Source of the DNA: Cohnella rhizosphaerae
Lineage (GTDB): Bacteria; Bacillota; Bacilli; Paenibacillales; Paenibacillaceae
Direction: 5' to 3'
Assembly: GCF_029525575.1 (NCBI RefSeq)
Contig: NZ_JAPDIA010000007.1
Coordinates: 372,001 to 436,000, forward strand
Length of the DNA: 64,000 bases
Below, in pieces: positions 26,327 to 37,361 of the stretch; within the stretch, counting starts at the first letter, position 1, and each line of letters opens with the position of its first letter. The position numbers and the translations under genes are program-made. The notes beneath the pieces are model-generated. The model worked only from the letters and a program-made list of their open reading frames with translations. It did not search any database and was not told the DNA's origin.

Positions 26327-27760
26327 TTACTTCGCGAGCGTGCCTTGCAACTGGCTAAGATCGAAGTCGGGCATCGGCTCGGCCTTCACTTCGCCGGACG
26401 CCTTGGCCTTGTCGAGCGCGGCGTTGTATCTTGCGTTCAGATCCTTGATGACGGCATCCAGATCGCCGCCGACGAGAATGTACTTGATGAGCGCCTCCTG
26501 GTAGCCCATCCCTTCGATCGCGACGATCGGCACCGGCGGGATGATCGCGTCGAACTTGGTCGGCATGAAGCCGTCGATGCCGTTGATCGCCGGCTTGCCG
26601 GCCTTCGCGATTACGGAAGGCACGACGGAGAGGCCGACGCCGTCCTCTTGATACGATTTGAGCACCTCGTCGCTGTACATCCACTCGATGAACTTCCAGG
26701 CTTCTTCCTTATGCTCGGATTTGGGGCTGAGTCCGATGAAGATGCCTGCGTTGCCGACGGGCACGATGCCTCGCTGCTGGCCGTCGATCGTCGGCGGCAG
26801 CGCCGACGCCCATTTGATCTTCGCGGGGAACTGGTTCTTGTACACGAGCGGCTCGGAAGCGGTCGAGACGTACATCCCGATCTTGCCCTCCGCGAATTGC
26901 GCGCGCAGCGGATCGATATCCAGCTGTTCCACGCCCGGGATGAAGCTGCCGTCCAGCTTCATCTGGCGGTAGGCTTCGATGATCGGCTTCAACTGCGCGA
27001 AGTCGAAGGCGCCCTTCTTGTAATCGTAGCCGCTGCTGCCCATGCCGCTCAGCATCCCGATCGGGTCGGCGAAGCGAAGGCCGGAGCCGGTGCTCTTCAG
27101 GTTGCCGGCGATGCCGTAGGCGCCGTCGGCTTTGCCCGCCGCGGTCAGCTTCTTCGCGACGTCGATCATCTCCTGCAGCGTCTTCGGCGGCTCCTTGATG
27201 CCGGCCTTTTCGAAGAGCTCGACGTTATAGATCAGCCGCTGGGTGGTGCCGTAGTTCGGCAGCGTATACGTCTTGCCGCCGATCTGGTTCACGCCCTCGC
27301 GGAGCAGCGATCCGAAGCGTTCCTTCATGTCGGGCGTCAGCAAGTCGTCGAGCGGCGCGAGATACCCCTTTTTCACGAACACGCTCAGGCTCGGGAGGCC
27401 GTTGACGCGCACGATATCCGGCGCCTGGTTCGACGCGAAGGCGATGTCCAGCTGCTGATCGTAGTTTTCGGCCATGATGTTGACTTCGACCTGGATATGG
27501 TCTTTGTTCGTCTCGTTGTACCGGGCGATCTCCGCCTTGATGTGGTCGGTCGCGCCGCGATCCGGCGTCCAAAAGTTCAGCTTGACCGGCTCGGCTTGCG
27601 ACGCCGCAGGCGAAGCTGCCGGCGATGCGGACGCCGCGCCGGTCCCGGAGGCCGCGCTCGAGCCCGAAGGCGATGCGTTCCCTTCGTTGTTGCCGCCGCA
27701 GGCGGCCAGGCTCGACGCGAGGATTCCCGTGAGCGCGATTCCTAACCATTTTCTAGCCAT
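26327..27760 (-). CDS. Extracellular sugar-binding lipoprotein (family 1)
   Basis: A 477-residue solute-binding protein. Signal peptide with lipobox SSLAAC (Cys about 21), an Ala/Ser/Pro-rich linker, then a type I sugar-binding fold beginning LNFWTPDRGATDHIKAEIARYNE. It should capture oligosaccharides outside the membrane and hand them to the two downstream permeases. The ATG at 27760 is set by GAAGGGGAG; the longer frame upstream lacks a signal sequence. It is the first gene of the minus-strand operon. Confidence 0.93.
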   Translation of the reverse strand: MARKWLGIALTGILASSLAACGGNNEGNASPSGSSAASGTGAASASPAASPAASQAEPVKLNFWTPDRGATDHIKAEIARYNETNKDHIQVEVNIMAENYDQQLDIAFASNQAPDIVRVNGLPSLSVFVKKGYLAPLDDLLTPDMKERFGSLLREGVNQIGGKTYTLPNYGTTQRLIYNVELFEKAGIKEPPKTLQEMIDVAKKLTAAGKADGAYGIAGNLKSTGSGLRFADPIGMLSGMGSSGYDYKKGAFDFAQLKPIIEAYRQMKLDGSFIPGVEQLDIDPLRAQFAEGKIGMYVSTASEPLVYKNQFPAKIKWASALPPTIDGQQRGIVPVGNAGIFIGLSPKSEHKEEAWKFIEWMYSDEVLKSYQEDGVGLSVVPSVIAKAGKPAINGIDGFMPTKFDAIIPPVPIVAIEGMGYQEALIKYILVGGDLDAVIKDLNARYNAALDKAKASGEVKAEPMPDFDLSQLQGTLAK

Positions 27761-27907
27761 ACTGTTCTCCCCTTCTTGGATCATCCGTTGGTAGCGGGGC
27801 GCGAGCATCCGCGGGCGGCTCGCGGCCCTCTGATACAAACAATAACAGCGGGCGGGCGATCGGGGGAGGAGGGGTAAACGCGAATCGAGAGGGGGGGAAA
27901 ACGACGA

Positions 27908-29527
27908 TTACCCGGAAATGCGCTGCCTGTATTCGGAAGGCGTGAGGCCCGTATGCTTCTTGAACGCGTCGCTGAAGTACACGCGGTCCTCGTACCCCAG
28001 CATGGCGGCGATCTCCTGCACCTGCTTGCCTTCGGCGAGCAGCTCCTTGGCCCGGTTCATCCGTTCGGCGATGATGAATTGCGCGACGGTGACGCCGGTC
28101 TGCTTCTTGAACAGGTTGGCAAAATAGCTCGTGCTGAGGCAGGCAAGCCGCGCGAGCGACTGCACGGTGAGCGACTCTTGCAGGTGCGCCTTAATATAGG
28201 CGACCGAACGCTGGATATCGGCCTCCGATTCGTGGGTCCGCTCGGCCGCGATCCGGTCGCAGACGTCCGCGCACGCCCGGTCCAGCGTCTCCTTCCAGGC
28301 GGCCAGCGTCCGCGGCGCGTCTGCGCGCAGCGCCCGCAGCTCGCCCGCCGCCAGGCTTCGGGCGTCCGCGTCTTTGCCGGCCGCGGAGGCGAGGACGTCG
28401 TACAAAGCCTCCGCCAGCTTGAGGAAGGCGGCGGCCGTGCCGTCCGGCGCGACCTGCGTCCGTTTGTCGTCGAACCCGGCGTAGATCGCGCTTAACGCTT
28501 CGAGGGCGCGCGTCTTGTTGCCGGCGCGCGCATACAGCAGCAGCTCCTTCTCGCTGTCCGGGGAGTACGCCTGGAACCGGGCGTCCGCCGGCCGGTCGGC
28601 CAGGTCCGCGTAGCGGAATACGCTGTTGCCGCCGGAGAAGAAGCTGTAGGACAGCGCGGCGAGCGCGTGGCGGTACGATTCGGGAAGCTCCCTCACCGTG
28701 GGCGCCGGCGAGCCGACGCCGATCGAGACGGTACGGCGGGAGTAGCGCTCGACGTGCTCCCTGCACAGCTCGGCCAGCTGACTCGTGGCGTCGGCGTCCG
28801 GTCCGGCGTTCACGACGAGCGCGAACCGGCTCAGTCCGTCGCGGGCGACGATACCCCGGGTCGCTTGGGCGACCGTCTCCTCCAGGATGTTGGACAGGGA
28901 GAAGCGGACGAGCTCGATATCCAGAATGCCGCCCGAAGCGGCGGGCGGCTCGGCGCCGTCGATCTCGACGGCCAGGACGACGAGGTCCGTCATCGCCGGC
29001 GGCAGCTGCAGAAAGTCCCAGCGCTTTGCCGTCTGTTCGGGCGTCGAGGCGACCCGGAGCAGCAGCTGCACGAATTCCTGACGGAGCAGCGGCAGGCTCT
29101 CCCGCACGCGGCTTTCCAGGCCGCGCACGCGCTCGGCTTCCTCGCTCTCCGCGACGATGCGCGCCTTCGCCTTGTTTACGACCGCCGCGATCTCTTCCGC
29201 CAGAAACGGCTTGCTGACGAAGTCGAAGGCGCCGAGCCTCACCGCTTCCTGCGCATATTCGAAGTCGGTGTAGCCGCTGATCAATATGACCTTGCAGGGC
29301 CAGCCCAGGTCCAGTACGTCCCGGAACAGCTCGATGCCGTTCTTGCGGGGCATCCGGATATCGGTGATCAGAATATCGGGTCTGACGCGACGCACCAGCG
29401 CAAGTCCCGCTTCGCCGTCCATCGCGGTACCCGCCGGCTCGATCCCGTGTTCCGCCCAGCGGATGTTGTTCATAATTCCGTTGCATACGATCCGGCTGTC
29501 GTCGATGACGCAGAGCTTCAGCATCAT
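27908..29527 (-). CDS. YesN-type response regulator with AraC DNA-binding domain
   Basis: A 539-residue regulator: receiver domain 1-120 (phosphoacceptor Asp in ILITDIRMP, Lys in DFVSKPF), a long central region, and a C-terminal AraC pair (SLTVQSLARLACLSTSYFANLFKK and EIAAMLGYEDRVYFSDAFKKHTG). It is translationally coupled to the kinase upstream (ATGA overlap). It probably activates the lipoprotein-permease-lyase-GH2 operon just downstream. Intact. Confidence 0.93.
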   Translation of the reverse strand: MMLKLCVIDDSRIVCNGIMNNIRWAEHGIEPAGTAMDGEAGLALVRRVRPDILITDIRMPRKNGIELFRDVLDLGWPCKVILISGYTDFEYAQEAVRLGAFDFVSKPFLAEEIAAVVNKAKARIVAESEEAERVRGLESRVRESLPLLRQEFVQLLLRVASTPEQTAKRWDFLQLPPAMTDLVVLAVEIDGAEPPAASGGILDIELVRFSLSNILEETVAQATRGIVARDGLSRFALVVNAGPDADATSQLAELCREHVERYSRRTVSIGVGSPAPTVRELPESYRHALAALSYSFFSGGNSVFRYADLADRPADARFQAYSPDSEKELLLYARAGNKTRALEALSAIYAGFDDKRTQVAPDGTAAAFLKLAEALYDVLASAAGKDADARSLAAGELRALRADAPRTLAAWKETLDRACADVCDRIAAERTHESEADIQRSVAYIKAHLQESLTVQSLARLACLSTSYFANLFKKQTGVTVAQFIIAERMNRAKELLAEGKQVQEIAAMLGYEDRVYFSDAFKKHTGLTPSEYRQRISG

Positions 29528-31316
29528 TTCTCGTTCCCCTCCGGCAGTGGCAGTAGAATAGTGATTCTCGTTTGCGCAAACGGCTCGCTCTCCAGCCGGA
29601 ATTCGGCCCGTTCGCCGTAATGCAGCAGAATGCGGCGGTATACGTTGCGCAGGGCGTACCCTTTTCTGCCGGCGTCGATCGCTTCGCTTTCCTGCGGCTC
29701 CTGCGCAATCGTTCTTGTCGCTTCCTCGGCATCCATGCCGGCGCCGTTGTCCGTGACCGCGACGCGGAGCGTACCGCCCTCGTCTTCGACTTCGATGAGG
29801 ATGCGGCCGCCGTCCGTAAAGTCCTTGAAGCCGTGCAGGATGCTGTTCTCGACGAGCGGCTGCAGCAGAATCTTCAGCATCGGCATGCCTAGCAGCGAAG
29901 CGTCGAAGCTGCGCCGGATCTCATAGTCGAACAAGCCCTCGTAGCTCGCTTGCTGGATCCGCAAGTAGTGCTCGACATGTTCGAGTTCGAGTCCGAGCGT
30001 CGTCATTTCCAGCCCCTGATTGAGCCCCAGCTTGAACAGCCGGGACAACGAGATGATGAGCCGCCGCGTCTCGTCCGCCGCGCCCGACTCGGACACCCAG
30101 ACGATCGTGTTCAGCGTGTTGTATAAAAAAGTGGGGGGTCGATCTGGGCTTGGAGGGCCTTGGCCTCCGCGATCCGCTTCTCCTTCTCCCGCGCGCCGAG
30201 CTCCGAGATGAGGATGCCGATCTGGTCGAGCATGGCATTGAATTTGTAGCCCACCTGCGACACCTCGTCCCGGTAGCCCGAGCTGTACCGCACGTCGAGA
30301 TTGCTGAGCCCGACCTGCTTGATGGTCCGCTGGAGGGCGCGGAGCGGGCGAAGGAGGAGCGCGGACAGCGCGTGGGAGATCAGGATCGCGACGGCGATGC
30401 CGCTCCCGATGATGACGATCGTCAGCCATTTGATCCGCTCGACCTGCCTGAACAGCTTGTCCTTGGATTGGACGCTGTACAGCGTCCAATGCTCCGCCAC
30501 CTTGAGCGCGGCGCGATTGACCAGGTATTCGCTTCCTTCATGCTTGTAGATCGCCGTTGACTTATCCTTCGACGCAAGCGCCCAATCGCGCAGGTTGGTT
30601 TCGGGGATCAGCGGCTCGGCGCCCGGATCGAAGCCGTACCGTCCCTCGTCCGTGACGAGAAAATAATGCTTGCTGTCGCTTCCGAGGTTGCTCGTGACGA
30701 CGCGTTTGATCGCCGATTCGCTGACGTTGATGACCAGGTAGATGTCGCTGTTGGTCTGGGAGAACGCTTTCAAAACAAGAGAGACGACCCGGTCTCTGCC
30801 GGTGAACAGCTCGTCCTCGTGCCCCGCCGCCCACATCGAGATGCCGGGCCTGGCGTCGAAGGCCTGCCGCATCGGCGAGCTCGCGAAGGAGAAGGCGGGA
30901 TTGCGATAGTAGCTGGTGGGAAAAAACTCGCCGATCGGCGTGCTGATCAGGATCGACTGGACGGCCGGATTCGTCATTTTCAACTGGGTGAAGGGGGTCT
31001 GGAGCGCGCTGAGGTCTGCGTAATAGGCATCGGTCTGGCTGCGTGTCGCATGATTGACCATCTCCGTGAACGGCGCGCTGATCATGAGCGTGAGACTCGA
31101 TACGAGCAAGCCCTTGAGCTGCTCGTCGAGCAGCTGCGCCGTCTTGCTGAGCGTCTCCTGGCTCTGACTCGTGGCGTTGCCCTCGAGCTCCCGGGTCGCG
31201 ATCACGTAAGACATGACGCTCGTGACCAGGATGGCCGACGCGATGACGAGGATGAACGAGATCGTCATGCGGCTTCGGAAGGATAGCTTGTACAGCAGCA
31301 TGCGGACGGTTTCCAT
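29524..31316 (-). CDS. YesM-type sensor histidine kinase, two +1 shifts in one motif
   Basis: About 596 residues: a helix near residue 20, an extracellular sensor domain to about 290, a second helix, HAMP (LRPLRALQRTIKQ), a histidine-kinase domain, and an ATPase domain with VENSILHGF and DNGAGM. Runs A6 (30125-30130) and G6 (30133-30138) each carry one extra base, both inside the phosphoacceptor motif; correcting both gives QIDPHFLYNTLNT. It senses a sugar signal and phosphorylates the coupled regulator. Confidence 0.88.
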
Positions 31317-31704
31317 GCGGGATAACTCCTTGCGCTCGGCGCGATGGATGTCGATGTCTATATGCTCTTAGACTAGCGGGGGAAGGGGGAATTTTGTAAA
31401 CGGGCTTCATCGCGTTTCCCGATGTCTCGGAATCTCGCGCAGGTCACGCCGGATGGACTGAGGAGACGTTAATGGGGTGCGTGCGGGAGCTCAGTTGCCT
31501 GGAAAAGCCGCGTTACTCCGGCAGGTACCGCCGACTAGCTTTGGGTCGGTGTGAAGCCGGTCCGGAAAGGAGACGCGTGATCGTCACACGATCTAGAAGC
31601 GATGGAAAAGAAGCCCTAGGAAAATATGTACAGCGCAAACAAGTCGTGCTATCATTCTCATGGTACTATTTTCCTAACTTATATGCCTAAGGAGAGAAAG
31701 CGAC
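31317..31704. other. Intergenic region between divergent kinase and SLH genes
   Basis: No convincing gene. GCGTTACTCCGGCAGGTA at 31510-31527 resembles part of the family A 51-bp repeat unit and may be a relic. An AAGGAGAG ribosome site at the right end sets the SLH start. No confident promoter was found. Confidence 0.4.
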
Positions 31705-33582
31705 TTGTTCAAGAAATGGTTCGCCTATGCCGCTACAGCCCTGCTGGCCGCCGCGCTTGTCATTCCGGGATTCGCCGCCGCCGAGAACGATATTTCGTTC
31801 AAAGACGTGGGGGGGAACATTCTGGGCCAAAGACGAGATCAATAGCCTCGTTCAGATGGGCGTCATCAAGGGCTATCAGGATAATACATTCAAGCCGCAG
31901 GCGCCCGTGACGCGCGAAGAGTTCGCGAAGATCATTACGTCGGCTTTTTTACCTGGATCTTCCGGCGGCGGACGCGTCGCAGACCTTCGTCGACGTAGGC
32001 AGATCGCGCTGGTCCTTCGCTTCGGTCGAAGCGGCCAAGGACTTTTTGACCGGGTACTACCCGCCGAGCGGAAAAGCTTTTTTTCGATCCGACCGGCAAG
32101 GCGACGCGCGAGGATGTGGCGGTTGCGCTCGTCAAGACGCTGGGCTATCAGCCGGACGATCTGCAGAACGCGGATATTCTGGATCGCTTCTACGACTCGG
32201 AAGACGTCTCGCCGAATCTGGAAACTTATGTCGCGATCGCGGTAGAAAAGAAGCTGCTGACCGGCTACAACGATTACACGCTCAAGCCGGGCAACAGCGT
32301 TACGCGCGCGGAGGCCGCATCTCTGCTCTACCGCGTCATTAAGAATTCGTCGGCGGACAGCGGAAATGCGCTGACCCTGAACGTCGACGCGCCCGAAACG
32401 ATCAGCTCCCCGACCTTCTATATCACAGGCGACGTCACCAAGGGTGCGGACGTGACCATTAACAACGAGAAGGTCGAGGTTGTCCAAGGGGCGTTCCGCG
32501 TCGGCATCCGTCTCGAGCAAGAAGGGACCTATACCTACACGATCGCCGCAAGACTGGCCGGCGGCAAGGCGGAGTCCGTCACGAAGAAGGTGACCTTCGA
32601 GAAAGGCGCTCCGACCCTCGAGGTTAAAGGCGTGCCGGTGTCGTCCGACAAGCAATCCATCACCGTGTCCTGGACGGTCAAAGACGCGAACGACAGCAGC
32701 CCCGTCGTCTACTTGAATGGCCAGAAGCAGTACGGCAGCTCTGCGACCGTCACTTTGGAGGAAGGCGACAACATCATTAACGTTAGAGCCGAGAATGCGG
32801 CTGGCAAGTCTGCCGAGGTCACCAAGCATGTCGCGTTTACGAGCGGCGGCCCCGTGCTGACGGTCGCGGACCTTCCGGAGACGACCGACAAAGAGACGAT
32901 CACGGTCCGCTGGACCGTAAAGGATAAGAACGATACGTCTCCTCGCGTCTACGTTAACGATCGCGAGCAGTACTATAGCGACTCGACGACCGTCACGCTA
33001 AAAGAAGGCGTAAATACGATCGTGTTCAAGGCGACGAACGATCTCGGCAAAAGCACGACGGTGACGAAGACGATCACTTTCAGCGTGGGCACTTCCGCGT
33101 TAACCGTCGGCGATCTGCCGGCTGCGACCGACAAGGACTCGGTTAACGTGACTTGGTCCGTTAAGGATACGAACGATTCGAGTCCTCGCGTATATCTGAA
33201 CGACAAAGAGCAGTATTACTCGACCTCCGCCAACGTAGCTCTCGAGCCGGGTACGAATACGATCACGGTTCGCGCCGTCAACAAGCTGGGCAAAGAAACG
33301 ACCGTCACGAAGACGATCGCGTTCGAGCCGCCCGCGCCGACGCTCACGCTGCTTCACGCGCCGGAGACGACCGCCTCCAGTTCGATCTCGATCAGCTGGA
33401 CGGCGTCCGACAAGAACGATACCTCGCTTAAAATGTACGTCAACGACAAGGAAGTTTACTACAGCACGAGCTATACGGCTTCCTTGCAGCCCGGAGAAAA
33501 CAAGTTCAAGATTACCGCGACGAACAAGTACGGCAAATCGACGGATGTAATCTACACCGTCACTTACACGCCGGCGGCATAA
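31705..33582 (+). CDS. S-layer-homology surface protein with four Ig-like repeats, three frameshifts
   Basis: About 624 residues. It starts at TTG (31705) 10 bp after AAGGAG; signal peptide MFKKWFAYAATALLAAALV. Three SLH modules (about 30-210; INSLVQMGVIKGYQDNTFKP, TREDVAVALVKTLGYQPDD, KKLLTGYNDYTLKPGN) bind wall polymers. Then come an Ig-like domain and four repeats of about 80 residues, each with VSWTVKDxNDSSPxVYxN and a YYS...TVTL stretch. Extra bases at G7 (31809-31815), T6 (31945-31950) and T7 (32088-32094) break the 5' third. It is a wall-anchored adhesin or stalk; the partner is unknown. Confidence 0.88.
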
Positions 33583-33656
33583 AGAAACGGCTCCCTTCAA
33601 CAAGACGAATGGGCCGGCCGACACGAAGAATCTCAATGCCATAGCAATCCTATCGA

Positions 33657-33682
33657 GAGGGGCCGGCGGCCCCTCTTTTTTT
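33657..33682 (+). terminator. Terminator downstream of the SLH gene
   Basis: Stem GAGGGGCC/GGCCCCTC with loop GGC and a T7 tail. Confidence 0.9.
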
Positions 33683-33840
33683 ATGCCGCCCTTCCCGTCC
33701 GGACCAATGCCGACGGACGGCGCGTGAGACACCGGCCTTCGGGTCCGGTCGATACCGACCATCTAGTAACCGCTCTCATTTCGTTGTAAAATGGGGCAAC
33801 CCTCTCAAGGGACGGTTACGAACGGAAAGGGAGCGCGCGC

Positions 33841-35589
33841 ATGGGGAATTTTCGGCTGAACCGCAAATACATCCCGTTTACCTATAAAACGATGCTGCCG
33901 TATCTGGCGCTGGTGCTGCTGACGGATATTCTGGTGGGCTACATCTCGTACACGATGCTCGTCGAGTCCCGGACCGAGATGGCGGAGACGAACATCCGCA
34001 CCGCGATGCGGCAGACGAGCAACAATATCGCATACCAGATGGACGAGATCACGCGCATGACGAACGCGCTTTTTCTCAACACGACGTTCCAGAACGCGCT
34101 GCAATTCAAGGGCGATACCCGGGAGAATATGCTGAAGATGAAAGACGACATCGTGCCGTACATGAAGGCGCCGCTCCAGCTGTACGGCAACAAGCTGCGG
34201 CTCGTCTTGTACGCGGTCAACGAGACGATGCTCGAGATCGCAGGCGACGACATGTCGCAGCCGATCGGCCGCAGCGATTATTACGTGCTGTCGGCGCAGG
34301 GCGTCGCGCAGACGGACTGGTTCAAGTCCGTCTCCCCGCCGAGCAGGGACAAGCTGTGGCTGCAGATCGACACCGACCGCGAGCTGGGGAACCTCTCTTA
34401 TTTTCGCAAGCTGTTCGCAGCGAACGGCGCGCAGTCGCTCATCGGCTACATTCGCGTGACGGCGAGGTTCGACGAGCTGCTCGGCAACTTCGATACGTTT
34501 CCGATCGAGCAGGGCATCGCGCTCCGGCTGAAGGATAAGGCGACGGGCGCGAACCTGTACGAGCGCGGGTCCGTGGCGACGAATGCCGACGCGGGCGCCT
34601 ATCTCGTCGTCAGCGAAGACATCCCCGACTCCGGCTACGCGATCGAGACCTGGGTGCCTCACCGGTATCTGAACAAAGACGCGAGCAAGATGCGCCGCGT
34701 GATCGGCGCCGTCTGCGCGATCAGCTTCGCGGTGATGGCGCTTATCGGTTTCCTGGTCGCCAGGCTGTCGGGCAAAAAAATGAAGCGGATCGTCTCGCTC
34801 GTGCGGTCGTTCCAGGAGGGCAACTTCTACAAGCGGATCGGCTTCGCCGGGAACGACGAGTTCGTGTATATCGCCGACGCCTTCAATCAGATGGCCCAGA
34901 GCATCCAGGAGCTGATCCGCGACGTCTACGAGCAGGGCATGCAGAAAAAGCAGGCGGAGCTCGACGTGCTTCAGGCGCAGATCAGCCCGCATTTCCTGTA
35001 CAACACGCTCTCGACGATCGGCAGCCTGGCGAATATGGGCGAAGCCGACAAGGTGACGAAGATGGTGCAGGAGCTTTCCAAATTTTACAGGCTGACGTTG
35101 AACGAAGGGCAGGTCTATATTTCTCTTGAAGCCGAATTGGAGCAGGTCAAGGCGTATCTGGACATCCAGCGGGTCAAGTACGCGAACGCCTTCCAGGTGT
35201 ACTTCGACATCGACCCCGGCATTTTGCACGTGCGCATCATCAAGCTGGTATTGCAGCCTTTCGTTGAAAATATATTCAAGCACGCCTGGTTCGGGGAATC
35301 GATCGCGATCCGGATCGCGGGCAGGCGGCTCGGCGGCGACCGGATCGCGCTGAAGGTCATCGACAACGGCATCGGCATGCGGCCGGATACGCTCAAAAGG
35401 ATGCGTTCGAGCGAACCGAGCGCAGGCGGCTACGGCCTGAAAAACGTGGAGGAGCGAATCAAAATGAGATACGGCAGCGACTTCGGCATCCAGATCGGGA
35501 GCTACTACGGCGCGGGGACGACGGTCGAGCTTATTTTTCCGATGGAAAACGCGGAGATTCGGGAAGACAAGGGGCGCGGCGATCAATGA
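33841..35589 (+). CDS. YesM-type sensor histidine kinase
   Basis: An intact 582-residue kinase: helix near residue 20-45, extracellular dCache-like sensor to about 295, second helix (AVCAISFAVMALIGFLVA), HAMP, phosphoacceptor motif QISPHFLYNTLSTIGSLA at about 380, then VENIFKHAW and DNGIGM ATP-lid motifs. Its stop overlaps the start of the response regulator (ATGA). The importer genes start 1.2 kb downstream, beyond the repeat array, and are the likely targets. An AAAGGGAG site precedes the ATG. Confidence 0.94.
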   Translation: MGNFRLNRKYIPFTYKTMLPYLALVLLTDILVGYISYTMLVESRTEMAETNIRTAMRQTSNNIAYQMDEITRMTNALFLNTTFQNALQFKGDTRENMLKMKDDIVPYMKAPLQLYGNKLRLVLYAVNETMLEIAGDDMSQPIGRSDYYVLSAQGVAQTDWFKSVSPPSRDKLWLQIDTDRELGNLSYFRKLFAANGAQSLIGYIRVTARFDELLGNFDTFPIEQGIALRLKDKATGANLYERGSVATNADAGAYLVVSEDIPDSGYAIETWVPHRYLNKDASKMRRVIGAVCAISFAVMALIGFLVARLSGKKMKRIVSLVRSFQEGNFYKRIGFAGNDEFVYIADAFNQMAQSIQELIRDVYEQGMQKKQAELDVLQAQISPHFLYNTLSTIGSLANMGEADKVTKMVQELSKFYRLTLNEGQVYISLEAELEQVKAYLDIQRVKYANAFQVYFDIDPGILHVRIIKLVLQPFVENIFKHAWFGESIAIRIAGRRLGGDRIALKVIDNGIGMRPDTLKRMRSSEPSAGGYGLKNVEERIKMRYGSDFGIQIGSYYGAGTTVELIFPMENAEIREDKGRGDQ

Positions 35590-37168
35590 CGGACAACGAT
35601 ATCAACGTCCTGCTGGTGGACGACGAAGCGGTCGATCTCGAATGGCTGAGACGCCGGGTGGCGGGTCACGAACAGTTGGCGGGCGCCAGCGTGCGTACGG
35701 CCACGAGCGGGTTCGCCGCGCTTGAGCTGATGAAGGGGCAGCGCGTCGACATCATCCTCTCGGACATCCGCATGCCGATCATGTCGGGGACCGAATTCGC
35801 GCGGCAGGCGAAGGAGATCAATCCGCAGGTGTCGATCGTGTTCATCAGCGGACACGAGGACTTCAATTATGCGAAACAGGCGATTCAACTGAACGCCCAC
35901 GGCTACCTGCTGAAGCCCGTCGAGGACGGCGAGCTGAATGCGACGTTGACGGAGCTATGCGGCAAAATCGAGCGGGAGAGGCGGCAGCACACGTCGCTGA
36001 CCGAGACGCTGTCGCTCGTCAACCAGGAGCTGCTGCTGCGCTGGTTCAACGAGTCCGCGCCTGGCGACGTCGAAGCGCATATCCGCAGCTTCCTCGCGCC
36101 GATGCTCCAGGAAGGGACCGCGGTCGCCATCGCCGAGATCGACGACCTCGCGTGGAAGACGAGCAGCTCGACCGCCGAGGAGCGTCGGGCCTGGCTTGCA
36201 GGTGCGGCCGCCTTCATCCGCCGTTTCGCGCAGGAGCGCAACATGGGCCTCGTCATCGACGCCTACGACAGCCGCTTCGTCTTGTTGGCCGCCGTGCCCG
36301 AGCCTTCTTTTCCACGCTGCTCGAAGAGCTGATCCGCGCTTTTTACGCCGAGTTCGCCTTCTCTGTCACGATCGGGACCGGGATGTACACGAATGCGTTC
36401 GACCAGTTGCACGACTCTTACGGGCAGGCGCAGGCCGCGCTCAGCATCAAGTGGATCGTCGGCAAAAACCGGCTCATCAAAGACGCCTCGCAGTGGCGCC
36501 CGAAGGAGCGGATCGCCCCGAATCTGGAGGAGATCGTCGACCGGATGCTGAAGGCGATGCTCGAGTACGACCTGACCGCGATCGACGACTGCCTGCTGCA
36601 GTTGTTCGACGGCGATCATCCGCTCTCGCAGAAGCACGAGATTTACGATCTCATCATCCGGATCACGTCCAAGCTTCATGCGGATCTGCGGCAGCTCAAC
36701 GAGCATCTGTACGAGATTCTGAATTGGGATGCCCATCAGCCGCTCATCCTGTTTCAGTTCGAGACCGTGCACGACATTTTATCCTGGCTCAGAAGGCGGT
36801 TTTTCGAGTTGTCCGAGCTGCTCTATCTGAAGCGGCAGCGGCAGAAGCGCAAGCTGATCGACGACATCACGGCTTACGTGAAGGACAGGCTGGAGCAGAA
36901 GATCACGCTGAACGAAGTGGCGGCTCATTTTAACTTTACGCCGAATTATCTGGGGCAGCTGTTCAAGGCCGAGACCAACAGCCTGTTCAGCGACTTCCTG
37001 AACGATCTGCGCATGAAGCGGGTATGCGAGCTGCTGCAGGAGCCGACCAAGAAGGTGTACGAGATCGCAGAGCAGGTCGGCTACAAAAACATCATCTACT
37101 TCAACCGCCAGTTTAAGCAGCACATGGGCATGTCGCCCGGCGAATACCGCAAGAAGCACAACATTTGA
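35586..37168 (+). CDS. YesN-type response regulator with AraC domain, frameshifted
   Basis: About 527 residues: receiver domain (VDIILSDIRMPIMSG; Lys in GYLLKPVED), a middle region, and C-terminal AraC helices (KITLNEVAAHFNFTPNYLGQLFKAE and KKVYEIAEQVGYKNIIYFNRQFKQHMG). A missing base near 36303 (one C too few) splits the gene after AAVPEP; restored, it reads PFFSTLLEELI. This is one of only two deletion-type shifts in the window. It is coupled to the kinase by overlapping codons. Confidence 0.88.
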
Positions 37169-37203
37169 TGAAGCGCCGCCCCTGATGCGCCGCCACGCCT
37201 TAT

Positions 37204-37243
37204 GAGACTCCGGTTCCCGCGGGAACAGGGGCCTCCTTTTTTT
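37204..37243 (+). terminator. Terminator after the response regulator
   Basis: A hairpin GAGACTCC...GGGGCCTC around the palindrome GTTCCCGCGGGAAC, followed by T7. Confidence 0.7.
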
Positions 37244-37270
37244 ACGGCAGCATATCGCTGCGGATGCCGC

Positions 37271-37361
37271 TAGCGGCACCGAGTGCCGCCAAGCCCCGCG
37301 GGCCACGCGCTGCCGGGGCCGATAACCGCACCGAATGCCGCTGAGCCCCGCGGGCTGCGGC
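37271..37361. repeat. Flanking ~52-bp repeat copies around the 51-bp array
   Basis: Units beginning TAGCGGCACCGAGTGCCG (37271) and TAACCGCACCGAATGCCG (37323), 52 bp apart, each leading into AGCCCCGCGGGC. A third copy lies on the far side of the 51-bp array at 38146 (TAGCGGCACCGCGCACCG, then GGCCCCGC). The hairpin array therefore sits inside another repeat family. Confidence 0.6.

Noticed and set aside
30111..30138. Programmed frameshifting in the sensor kinase
   Set aside because: Two separate +1 changes within 14 bp of ordinary runs destroy the phosphoacceptor motif, and many unrelated genes show the same error type, so read error is simpler.
33805..35586. A 593-residue ORF antisense to the kinase gene
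   Set aside because: Shadow of an intact YesM-type kinase; no supporting start or motif.
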